Positions 1 through 5,694 of a stretch of 5,859 nt of DNA are shown here, one piece after another. The notes below the pieces were generated by a model. It was given only the letters and a program-made list of their open reading frames with translations. It made no database searches and was not told the origin of the DNA. The position numbers and the translations under genes were made by a program. Positions within the stretch are counted from its first letter, which is position 1; each line of letters opens with the position of its first letter. This DNA is from Bacillota bacterium. Lineage in GTDB: Bacteria > Bacillota > Clostridia > Peptostreptococcales > Acidaminobacteraceae. The stretch covers positions 1 to 5,859 of the forward strand of contig JAUMXJ010000074.1 in assembly GCA_030529205.1 (NCBI GenBank). Direction: 5' to 3'.

Positions 1-596
1 AAGAAGTGACGGCAAACCACAATCTCTCCCTACTCTCAATCGGTGTACTCACCGCCTTCTGGGCAGCCATCAACGGTGCGAAGGCCCTCATACTCGGCAT
101 CAACATCGCCTACGGCAATCCCCCGTCAAAGGGCTTTTTTCGCCCCTACCTGATTGCGGCGCTGGCAACGGTCGGCATTCCTCTGATTGTCGTAGTCACC
201 CTTGTATTTCAGGTTGCCGGAGAAACAATTGCGCAGTTCTTGGAAAACTATTTTCATCAAATCGAATTTGTTATCACCCTGATCAAAAGACTGGGAACCG
301 TTATTCCCATCGTGACGACGGGAATCTACTTTCTGCTCTTTTATCGCCTCGCGCCGAATGTTGAGGTGCGTTTTCGCGATGTCATATTCGGAACCGTATT
401 TGCAACCACTGCATGGTTCGGTGCATCTTACTTGTTTTCCATCTACATCAATCAATTTGCAAACTACTCGCGTTTCTACGGAAGCATCGGCTCCGTCATC
501 ATGCTCCTGTTCTGGCTCTACATCACCAGCATGATCATTCTGTTGGGGGCGGAAATCAATGCGGCGATGGCGGGTCGCGAAAACCGCAGAAAATAA
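1..596 (+). CDS. YihY/BrkB-family inner-membrane protein, 5'-truncated
   Basis: The reading frame is open from the left window edge to TAA at 594-596, giving about 197 residues. Family members are usually about 270-300 residues, so roughly the first third lies outside the window. Seen here are five hydrophobic stretches: near LSLLSIGVLTAFWAAINGAK, PYLIAALATVGIPLIVVV, LGTVIPIVTTGIYFLLFYRL, the segment after RFRDVIFG, and SVIMLLFWLYITSMIILLGA. The family hallmarks FANYSRFYGSIGSV and LLGAEINAA close the protein, and a basic tail (RENRRK) follows. The GTG at 6-8 is internal, because it falls directly before a conserved membrane segment and the frame stays open upstream. The family (once called RNase BN by mistake, or virulence factor BrkB) sits in the cytoplasmic membrane. 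Its molecular function is not established. It is convergent with the AraC gene and shows no intrinsic terminator. Confidence 0.9.
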   Translation, partial: EVTANHNLSLLSIGVLTAFWAAINGAKALILGINIAYGNPPSKGFFRPYLIAALATVGIPLIVVVTLVFQVAGETIAQFLENYFHQIEFVITLIKRLGTVIPIVTTGIYFLLFYRLAPNVEVRFRDVIFGTVFATTAWFGASYLFSIYINQFANYSRFYGSIGSVIMLLFWLYITSMIILLGAEINAAMAGRENRRK

Positions 597-613
597 ACAT
601 CATATCCTTTTTA

Positions 614-1576
614 TCATCTGTTCAGGATTTGTTTTCTCAGCTCACCGGGCTTACAGTTGTATGCCTTCTCAAAGGCTTTATAAAAGTTGGCCTTGCTTTG
701 ATAGCCGACCGCTTCTGCAATACCTTCAACCGTCAAACTTTTGTTCTCAAGCAAGGAAAGCGCTTTTTCCATTCTTAAAGCGACAATATATTCGTATACC
801 GTCTTTCCCGCGATTTGCTTAAATGCTTTTTGAAGCGTGCCGGTATCTACCTCCAATGAATCGGCAAGCACGTCAATTACGGGAGGATTGATATAATTTT
901 CATTCAAAATCTCGAATCCGCGCCTCGCCGCCTCCCTGCTTTTTGCAGAGAGAACCGAAACCTCCTCCCCTTCCTTTTCAAGGGTATGATTCAAAAGCAA
1001 TGCGAAAATTTCTGCCGTTTTCGCACGGAGAAAAATATCGAAAGCGGACTTGTTTATTGCAATATGTTTAATGTCTCGCAAAATCAGCTCAATTTTCGGA
1101 ATAAAAATCTTCCCTCGTGTTTCAGTGGCAATTCTGTCCCAGACATTAGTCGGCATCACCATATTTTGTTCCTCAAAAAATCGCTGCGTCATGATAACGG
1201 AAACGGCTTTTTGCCTTGTCCCTGCCGGAAACCTCTGAAACCATGGTTGCGGAATATTATTGACCGCACAGAACAATCCGTTTTTCGGTTCATGGATTTC
1301 TGTCCTGCTCTGATAATACTCCAACTTCACATCGTCCACGAAGGTCACCTGAATACACTTCTGTTTATAATAATATCTTTCCAGCAATGCCGTGCGTAGC
1401 ACAATATCGGTATTAAAAAAACAACAACTTTCCGGATTTCCCCATACAATACATCTTCCTTGCGCCAAATGAGGCGGCGGTGTAAGAATGTATCCGTAAT
1501 CCGTGTTTTCTCTTTTCCAATTCTGTCTTGTCTGCATTTGAAAAAGCATATCTGCCGTACTGGTGTAATTTTCCAT
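614..1576 (-). CDS. AraC-family transcriptional regulator (PchR/YbtA-like C-terminus)
   Basis: The product has 320 residues. The C-terminal ~100 residues form the AraC/XylS DNA-binding domain with two helix-turn-helix units. The first is at about 231-254 (VIDVLADSLEVDTGTLQKAF). The second is at about 282-306 (GIAEAVGYQSKANFYKAFEK) and is followed by the usual C-K-P-G-E-L-R end. The linker K-T-V-Y-E-Y-I-x-A-L-R-M-E-K-A resembles that of the PchR/YbtA siderophore-responsive group. Residues 1-200 should form the ligand-sensing part. They contain five or so cysteines (42, 51, 52, 74, 103) and no domain I can name. The ATG at 1576 is preceded by AAGG at 1582-1585 on the minus strand. It is divergent from the MFS exporter with 185 bp between them, a typical layout in which the regulator controls the transporter and often itself. 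The inducer is unknown; a siderophore, antibiotic or other small molecule are all possible. Confidence 0.9.
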   Translation of the reverse strand: MENYTSTADMLFQMQTRQNWKRENTDYGYILTPPPHLAQGRCIVWGNPESCCFFNTDIVLRTALLERYYYKQKCIQVTFVDDVKLEYYQSRTEIHEPKNGLFCAVNNIPQPWFQRFPAGTRQKAVSVIMTQRFFEEQNMVMPTNVWDRIATETRGKIFIPKIELILRDIKHIAINKSAFDIFLRAKTAEIFALLLNHTLEKEGEEVSVLSAKSREAARRGFEILNENYINPPVIDVLADSLEVDTGTLQKAFKQIAGKTVYEYIVALRMEKALSLLENKSLTVEGIAEAVGYQSKANFYKAFEKAYNCKPGELRKQILNR

Positions 1577-1638
1577 ATATACCTTGTATCGTTTTTGATT
1601 ATTTTGTCTCGATTAAAGGAACAATTTGATTGAACCAA

Positions 1639-1668
1639 TTTATAAATATCTGCCGATATCATTATAAA
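1639..1668. repeat. Nested imperfect palindrome over the AraC promoter start
   Basis: TTTATAA (1639-1645) pairs with TTATAAA (1662-1668), and inside them ATATC (1646-1650) pairs with GATAT (1655-1659) around a 4-nt centre, with only CA at 1660-1661 unpaired. One more base pair extends the outside (A1638/T1669). It spans the predicted -10 and transcription start. It could be an operator for autoregulation or a leader hairpin, but the AT-rich composition makes a chance match plausible. Confidence 0.4.
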
Positions 1669-1688
1669 TGTTGATTTTATATAGTCAA
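1661..1688 (-). promoter_or_regulatory. Predicted sigma70-type promoter of the AraC-family gene
   Basis: On the minus strand TTGACT (plus 1683-1688) is followed after 16 bp by a perfect TATAAT (plus 1661-1666). Transcription would start near 1654, leaving a leader of about 78 nt before the ATG at 1576. This is the best-matching promoter in this spacer. No experimental support is available from the sequence. Confidence 0.6.
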
Positions 1689-1750
1689 GAGTATTGATTA
1701 CACCGATTTTGACGGTATTGGTTTTTAAAGAAAAATCTGTATACTGATTG

Positions 1751-1755
1751 AGAGG
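1751..1755 (+). promoter_or_regulatory. Ribosome binding site fixing the TTG start of the MFS gene
   Basis: AGAGG lies 6 nt upstream of the TTG at 1762-1764. No in-frame ATG occurs until after the first membrane segment has begun, and translation from the TTG gives the expected N-terminus (NTWKKTFFTIYAGQAFS) of this transporter group, so the TTG is the likely start. Confidence 0.6.
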
Positions 1756-1761
1756 TGCATT

Positions 1762-3021
1762 TTGAATACGTGGAAGAAAACCTTTTTTACGATCTACGCC
1801 GGGCAGGCATTTTCTATAATCGGTTCATCCGCCGTACAATTTGCCATGATCTGGTATCTGACCGAACTGACCGCCTCAGCGGTAACACTGTCTGTCGCTG
1901 CAATATTCGGTTTTCTGCCGGGACTCCTGTTCAGTTCATTCGCAGGAGTGTATATCGACAGGAACAAAAAGAAAACCGTCATGGTGATTGCAGACGGTGG
2001 GATCGCCGTGTCGAGCGCGATTTTGGCAGTCGCCTTTTGCATGCCTTCTCCTCCCGCCGTGTGGTTGATATATGCGATGTTGTTTGTCCGAGGGGTCGGC
2101 TCCGTTTTTCACAGTATATCCATGCAAGCCGCCATCCCGCTGTTCGTCCCCGATACGGAACTCGTCAAAGCGGGAGGATGGGCGCAATTTGTGAACGGAT
2201 CCGGCAATTTAATCGGTCCGGCTCTCGGCGCATTGCTGATGACGTACATGGATATGGCATACGTCATGCTTGTGGATGTCGTCGGCGCCGCTTTTGCCAT
2301 CATTTGCCTACTTCTCATCAAAATACACGACCCCAAAAAAACGTACCGTGCAGAAGAAAGCCCTGATTTTTGGAGGGAGTTCAAACACGGATTGCGTGTT
2401 CTGAAAGGAAACAAGGCCCTCTATCGCGCGACTCCGTTCTATGTATTGACGGGATTCCTGTACATGCCTGTCAACGCCATGTTTCTACTCTTGGTGGCAA
2501 TTCACTACGGGGGCACGGAGCTGCAGGCCGGTTATGTCGAAGTTGCAGCTGCTGTCGGTGCGATCGCAGGTTCTGTCCTGATCGGCCTTTGCGGTGAGAT
2601 ACAACGCAAACTCCAAGTGTTTTCTTTTTCGGTGACGACAATCGGCTTATGCGTCATAATTATCGGGGCATTACCCGCTTCATTGTTTTGGCTCTGTGTT
2701 GTTTTTTCTTTGTGTATCGGCATCGGCATACCATTTTTCAATGTGCCGTTCTACGCATTTATGCAGAAAAGTATCCCGCCGGACGAATTGGGGCGTGTCA
2801 CAAGCTTGCTCTACATGCTCTGTTGCTTTGTCAATCCGTTGGGACTTATAATCGCAGGACCCGCCGGTGATATAATCGGAGCGAATCGACTGTTTGTCGG
2901 CATCGGAATTCTCCTTTTTCTCAATGGCCTTTTGAGCATCATCATGGTCAGAAAACCCGAAACGGAGTATCTTACCTCCCTACAAAGGGAAAAGAAAGAC
3001 GCGGGCGGATTGACGGCATAG
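1762..3021 (+). CDS. MFS exporter, DHA3 / Mef-like drug or siderophore efflux type
   Basis: The product has 419 residues, the normal size for a 12-helix major facilitator. The N-terminus W-K-K-x-F-x-x-I-Y-A-G-Q-A-F-S resembles macrolide efflux (Mef) proteins of the DHA3 group. Helices 1-2 are followed by motif A, GVYIDRNKKK at 62-71, in the loop between helices 2 and 3. The loop at about 189-215 joins the two halves. Late in the protein NVPFYAFMQKSIPPDELGRV (327-346) matches the conserved DHA3 region, and the tail after 397 is charged and cytoplasmic. It should act as a proton-driven exporter in the cytoplasmic membrane. Substrate cannot be read from sequence. DHA3 relatives export macrolides or catecholate siderophores (EntS-like), and the PchR-like neighbouring regulator makes the second option worth weighing. 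Start codon is TTG. It ends 33 nt from the convergent lipoprotein gene with no evident terminator. Confidence 0.88.
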   Translation: MNTWKKTFFTIYAGQAFSIIGSSAVQFAMIWYLTELTASAVTLSVAAIFGFLPGLLFSSFAGVYIDRNKKKTVMVIADGGIAVSSAILAVAFCMPSPPAVWLIYAMLFVRGVGSVFHSISMQAAIPLFVPDTELVKAGGWAQFVNGSGNLIGPALGALLMTYMDMAYVMLVDVVGAAFAIICLLLIKIHDPKKTYRAEESPDFWREFKHGLRVLKGNKALYRATPFYVLTGFLYMPVNAMFLLLVAIHYGGTELQAGYVEVAAAVGAIAGSVLIGLCGEIQRKLQVFSFSVTTIGLCVIIIGALPASLFWLCVVFSLCIGIGIPFFNVPFYAFMQKSIPPDELGRVTSLLYMLCCFVNPLGLIIAGPAGDIIGANRLFVGIGILLFLNGLLSIIMVRKPETEYLTSLQREKKDAGGLTA

Positions 3022-3054
3022 AGTGGGAGAAGGTCTTTGAGGCATCAGGAACGT

Positions 3055-5103
3055 TTACCTGCCGCCCGACACATTCAGCAACATCCGTCTTCTTCCGTCC
3101 GAACCGTAAGTCAAGACCAAGAAAGTCTTTCCGCTCGGATGATTTGACAAAAATCTCTCCAGAGTCTCTCTGTCCTCAATTTCTCTGGTTGAATAATCCA
3201 CAAGGTGCAACGAGGAATAGTTCGCCTCGAGTATAGCGTTTCCGTTTCGGTCAATCAATCCGTAACGAATCGTAGGGTCGGAATCCTCCGGATTTCCCAC
3301 AGCGATTCCTATCACACAGACTCCATGTTGAAACTGTTCAATCCCGGCAAATGCGGGTTCGATGACCATCTCTCCTTTCCGATTGATGAACCCGAATGGA
3401 TCCTCCGCCTTAACCTTCACGGCGGCAAGTCCTTCGGAAAAATGTGCCGCTTCCGCAAACTGCGGTTCGATTACAATGTTGCCGGATTTGTCCTGATACC
3501 CGAATAATCCGTTCACTTTAATCAGGAAGAGTGCATCATCCGCACATCCGTATCCGATATCACGAATTTTTGTTGTTTTCATTTGATTGTACGGAATCAT
3601 GCTTCCCTGACCCGTCACACGCAAATCTTTTTCTTCAAGCCTCTTTCCTTCGTAGTCGATATAAAAGAAATTTCCCTCAATATTGACGAGAGGGCCATTA
3701 TCGTATGAATAGACTGCATCCATACTCACCTTTGCCACACCGTTGTCGAACATACTCGCATATTGATAGACGGGTTCGATCACCACCGTACCCTTCGAAT
3801 CGATATAACCGTACTTATCACCCTCTCTGAATACGGCCAATCCTTCATTAAACTGATATATTCCGTTAAAATTCGGCGGGATTAACTCTTTACCCGCCAG
3901 ATCGACCGCCCCTATTTTTCCTGTGCGATTATCATGAAACAGCCGTATCCGATCTTGGGGGAGAGGACTGAAAACCCTGAAATTCTTCCTCATTTTCTCC
4001 AGCTCGATGCTCTCATATCCACTGAGAAAATAACCGTTCTGCGTGATGTCGGAAATAACCTCACCTCGTCGGTTAATCAATTTGCTGAAAGAATCTTTAT
4101 TCGGATTCAGGCTTGTATCCAAATTATAGATTGCCACTCCCTCTTTAAACCGTACGAATTGGTCCAACTCAAACATCGGTTCTCCGATATTGTTTATATA
4201 CCGATACACCTTACGATCGGAAGAAGTTACCAAAAGCCCGTCCTCAAACCGAATCTCGCCGTGAGTTCGAATGTCATTTTCGTTGATCGGCCCGATCATC
4301 GTCCATTGGTTCGAATCTCTCCACATAATCGAGCCGGACGCATCCACATAATCATATTGCAGAGAGGAATCGAATTCCGGATCCGTCGGCGATTCGTTCA
4401 GATACTCCCGGGCAAATACAAGTTTGTCGTCTGTAAGCTCCTCAATGACGGGACTGTCGCGGAATTCGGGAAAAAGCCCGTCCGGATTGAATTCCGTCGA
4501 TTTCGGATCTACTTTCTCTCCGATGACGGGAAAACTGAAGGTCGAAGGAGAATCAAGTACCATGCTTTGACTTTCGCCGTCGGAATCGGTGTACTGACTT
4601 AAAACACCGTCCTTCGTCCGATACTGCATCTCAATTCGCCCTTTCGCCAGCCAGACTTTCACTTTTCCCTTTTCGAGCTGTACATAGAATTCGGTGCCGC
4701 GAATACCGAGAACTGCTGTAGGAGTCTTGATTTCATACTTGGATTCCGGAGACAATACCCGATCCACAATATTCCCGATTCCTCCCTTTTCCAAAGTGAA
4801 TACTGCGTTGATATCGGAATCGGAAAGACTTATTTCTTCGATGGAAACATCCGAATCGGCCGCCAAAATCGCGCGAATCTCCGAAGTCAGTCTGATCACC
4901 GCTTTGCTTTCCGCACCCGTGCGGATACGATCCTTCCGTTCCAGTTTCATACCCTTGAATGCAGGAATTTCTCTATCCGAAACCGAACGCCTCACTCCGA
5001 CATCCCCTTGTATTTCAAAAACTTCAGCCGTTTGAACGGAGGAACAGGAAAAAAGGAAAAAACTAAAAACGGCAAACACGATCAACAAGTATTTTTTCGT
5101 CAT
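3055..5103 (-). CDS. Lipoprotein with FecR domain and WG-repeat array
   Basis: The product has 682 residues from the ATG at 5101-5103. Residues 1-19 are a signal peptide (MTKK, then a hydrophobic core) ending in the lipobox LFSC with Cys20 as the predicted lipidated residue; Phe before Ser is a loose lipobox. About 27-145 is a FecR domain: the start F-E-I-Q-G-D-V, the middle R-I-R-T-G-A-x-S-K-A-V-I-R-L, and the signature TPTAVLGIRGTEFYV (127-141). About 248-632 contains roughly nine WG-type repeats of the form G-x-I/V-D-x-x-G-x-x-V-I-E-P-x-F followed by F-x-x-G-x-A-x-V. The clearest begin near 396, 430, 533, 569 and 613, with more diverged copies near 248, 299, 338 and 479. The product is probably an envelope-anchored periplasmic or surface protein used for binding or scaffolding. 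No catalytic motif is visible, and no sigma factor or TonB receptor gene lies nearby as in classical FecIR systems. It stands alone and is divergent from the GntR gene. Confidence 0.85.
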   Translation of the reverse strand: MTKKYLLIVFAVFSFFLFSCSSVQTAEVFEIQGDVGVRRSVSDREIPAFKGMKLERKDRIRTGAESKAVIRLTSEIRAILAADSDVSIEEISLSDSDINAVFTLEKGGIGNIVDRVLSPESKYEIKTPTAVLGIRGTEFYVQLEKGKVKVWLAKGRIEMQYRTKDGVLSQYTDSDGESQSMVLDSPSTFSFPVIGEKVDPKSTEFNPDGLFPEFRDSPVIEELTDDKLVFAREYLNESPTDPEFDSSLQYDYVDASGSIMWRDSNQWTMIGPINENDIRTHGEIRFEDGLLVTSSDRKVYRYINNIGEPMFELDQFVRFKEGVAIYNLDTSLNPNKDSFSKLINRRGEVISDITQNGYFLSGYESIELEKMRKNFRVFSPLPQDRIRLFHDNRTGKIGAVDLAGKELIPPNFNGIYQFNEGLAVFREGDKYGYIDSKGTVVIEPVYQYASMFDNGVAKVSMDAVYSYDNGPLVNIEGNFFYIDYEGKRLEEKDLRVTGQGSMIPYNQMKTTKIRDIGYGCADDALFLIKVNGLFGYQDKSGNIVIEPQFAEAAHFSEGLAAVKVKAEDPFGFINRKGEMVIEPAFAGIEQFQHGVCVIGIAVGNPEDSDPTIRYGLIDRNGNAILEANYSSLHLVDYSTREIEDRETLERFLSNHPSGKTFLVLTYGSDGRRRMLLNVSGGR

Positions 5104-5110
5104 AATGGAA

Positions 5111-5116
5111 CACCTC
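5111..5116 (-). promoter_or_regulatory. Ribosome binding site deciding the lipoprotein start
   Basis: GAGGTG on the minus strand sits 7 nt before the ATG at 5103. The in-frame ATG at 5133 has no such site, would add ten residues in front of the signal peptide, and overlaps the predicted -10 box. The downstream ATG is therefore preferred. Confidence 0.75.
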
Positions 5117-5130
5117 AAATGTAATGAGGT
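5112..5130. repeat. Inverted repeat covering the lipoprotein RBS
   Basis: ACCTCA (5112-5117) and TGAGGT (5125-5130) are exact inverse complements separated by 7 nt. On the minus strand the downstream arm contains most of the GAGGTG ribosome binding site, and the upstream arm lies between the -10 and the predicted start. As DNA it could be an operator. If transcription begins further upstream it could fold and hide the ribosome binding site. Confidence 0.5.
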
Positions 5131-5131
5131 C

Positions 5132-5137
5132 ATTATA
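5132..5137 (-). promoter_or_regulatory. Predicted -10 box of the FecR/WG lipoprotein gene
   Basis: A perfect TATAAT on the minus strand would place the transcription start near 5125 and leave a leader of about 22 nt that includes the GAGGTG site. No good -35 is seen 16-18 bp upstream (GGAAAT is the match at 17 bp), so the promoter may need an activator or another sigma factor. Confidence 0.45.
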
Positions 5138-5191
5138 CAAGACTTGTACGAATGATTTCCAGCATATTTTCGCTTTATGTCGAATAAAGGG

Positions 5192-5220
5192 TTGACAACT
5201 CCCTAGGATTGTATTATTGT
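5192..5220 (+). promoter_or_regulatory. Predicted promoter of the GntR-ABC operon
   Basis: A perfect -35, TTGACA (5192-5197), is followed after 17 bp by TATTGT (5215-5220), a 4/6 match to the -10 consensus, giving a start near 5227. A second possible -10 is the perfect TATAAT at 5237-5242, but no good -35 lies at the right distance. Both candidates lie in or next to the palindromic operator, as expected for an autorepressed operon. Confidence 0.5.
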
Positions 5221-5259
5221 ATTGCTGTATTAATCATATAATACACTGATACAACAGTG
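5209..5259. promoter_or_regulatory. Candidate GntR operator: nested 38-bp palindrome plus extra half-site
   Basis: Positions 5217-5254 form one palindrome centred at 5235/5236. The inner pair is TGTATTA (5226-5232) with TAATACA (5239-5245), spaced by 6 bp. The outer pair is TTGTAT (5217-5222) with ATACAA (5249-5254) around the same centre. In total 13 of 19 positions pair. A further TTGTAT at 5209-5214 continues the left-hand series with an 8-bp period (5209, 5217, CTGTAT at 5225). A smaller exact repeat, CACTG-N6-CAGTG, occupies 5244-5259. Its place between the -35 and the ribosome binding site of the GntR gene suggests an autorepression operator. YtrA-type GntR proteins bind inverted repeats of this general kind; the exact assignment is inference. 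Confidence 0.6.
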
Positions 5260-5280
5260 ATATGTTTCATCAAACAAGAA

Positions 5281-5287
5281 AAGGAGG
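5281..5287 (+). promoter_or_regulatory. Ribosome binding site deciding the GTG start of the GntR gene
   Basis: AAGGAGG is a near-perfect Shine-Dalgarno sequence 5 nt before the GTG at 5293-5295. An earlier in-frame GTG at 5257 would place this site inside the coding sequence and add twelve residues not expected in the family. Confidence 0.85.
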
Positions 5288-5292
5288 TTGTT

Positions 5293-5694
5293 GTGTCGTG
5301 GAATTTTGACAGCTCAAGTCCGATTTACAGGCAGATTATGACGCAGCTTGAATTTCAGATGGTATCCGGAAAGCGAAAAGCGGGAGAACGCCTGCCCTCT
5401 GTCAGAGAGCTTGCCGCGGAGGCAAATGTAAATCCGAACACCATGCAAAAAGCGTTACAGGAACTCGAAAGAGAGGGATATCTCATAACAGACAGGACAA
5501 ATGGGCGGTATGTCACGGATGATGAGCGCATTTTACGAGAATTTAAAGGGAAACATATCGACATTCTCATTTCGGAATTGATTGCAAAGCTTTTAGATTT
5601 CGGATTAACCAAGGAGGAAATTGTCGGACGCATCACAAACCATTCCCTCTTTGCAGAACAAAGAATTCAAAACAAAACAAAGGAGCGGGTATGA
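5293..5694 (+). CDS. GntR-family repressor, YtrA type
   Basis: The product has 133 residues from the GTG start, the usual size for the short YtrA subgroup, which lacks the large effector-binding domain of other GntR proteins. The N-terminus MSWNFDSSSPIYRQI is characteristic. The winged helix-turn-helix covers about 8-75: GERLPSVRELAAEANVNPNT leads into the recognition helix (about 47-63, ending E-L-E-R-E-G-Y) and the wing T-D-R-T-N-G-R-Y-V. Residues 76-133 form the short helical dimerisation part. The family generally represses the operon it begins, which encodes ABC transporters often linked to cell-envelope stress or peptide antibiotics. Here the stop overlaps the start of an ABC ATPase gene (ATGA), so co-translation is likely. 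Autoregulation through the upstream nested palindrome is inferred. Confidence 0.92.
   Translation: MSWNFDSSSPIYRQIMTQLEFQMVSGKRKAGERLPSVRELAAEANVNPNTMQKALQELEREGYLITDRTNGRYVTDDERILREFKGKHIDILISELIAKLLDFGLTKEEIVGRITNHSLFAEQRIQNKTKERV
5681..5685 (+). promoter_or_regulatory. Ribosome binding site of the ABC ATPase gene
   Basis: AGGAG lies inside the end of the GntR gene, 5 nt before the ATG at 5691, and supports translation of the overlapping ATPase gene. Confidence 0.75.

Larger units (their letters stand above)
1577..1761. promoter_or_regulatory. Divergent AraC / MFS regulatory region
   Basis: This AT-rich 185-bp spacer separates the two start codons. It holds a near-consensus promoter facing the AraC gene, an imperfect palindrome across that promoter's -10 and predicted start, and three similar 7-mers on the exporter side: GTTGATT at 1670-1676, ATTGATT at 1693-1699 and ATTGGTT at 1717-1723, spaced 23 and 24 bp apart. 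AraC-family proteins generally bind direct repeats, so these are candidate operator half-sites, though short and AT-rich. I see no strong promoter for the exporter: TTGACG at 1709-1714 has no good -10 partner, and TATACT at 1740-1745 would start the message almost at the ribosome binding site. A weak core promoter would suit activator control. Confidence 0.55.

Noticed and set aside
6..8. GTG as a start codon for the YihY-family gene
   Set aside because: It is directly before a conserved membrane segment, the frame is open upstream to the window edge, and the product would lack the family's first third.
600..620. T run (CCTTTTTAT) after the YihY gene as an intrinsic terminator
   Set aside because: No GC-rich stem precedes it.
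1345..1662. Minus-strand open frame overlapping the AraC gene start
   Set aside because: It is out of frame with the AraC gene, carries no recognisable motif, and begins before or at the predicted transcription start.
1740..1745. TATACT as the -10 of the MFS gene
   Set aside because: The transcript would start at the ribosome binding site, and the best -35 at the right distance (TTGGTT) is poor. It is possible but not called.
1755..2366. 203-codon open frame overlapping the start of the MFS gene in another frame
   Set aside because: The translation is rich in Arg, Cys and His with no domain, while the overlapping frame encodes a clear transporter.
3002..3068. Inverted repeat CGGGCGG / CCGCCCG around the MFS/lipoprotein gap as a terminator
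   Set aside because: The loop would exceed 50 nt, both arms are inside coding sequence, and no T run follows.
3934..4602. 222-codon open frame opposite the lipoprotein gene
   Set aside because: It lies wholly antisense to a well-supported gene, has no ribosome binding site or recognisable domain, and looks like a codon-use shadow.
5131..5133. Upstream in-frame ATG for the lipoprotein gene
   Set aside because: It overlaps the predicted -10 box, lacks a ribosome binding site, and would put ten polar residues in front of a good signal peptide.
5257..5259. Upstream GTG for the GntR gene
   Set aside because: It would place the strong AAGGAGG site inside the gene and lies in the operator region.
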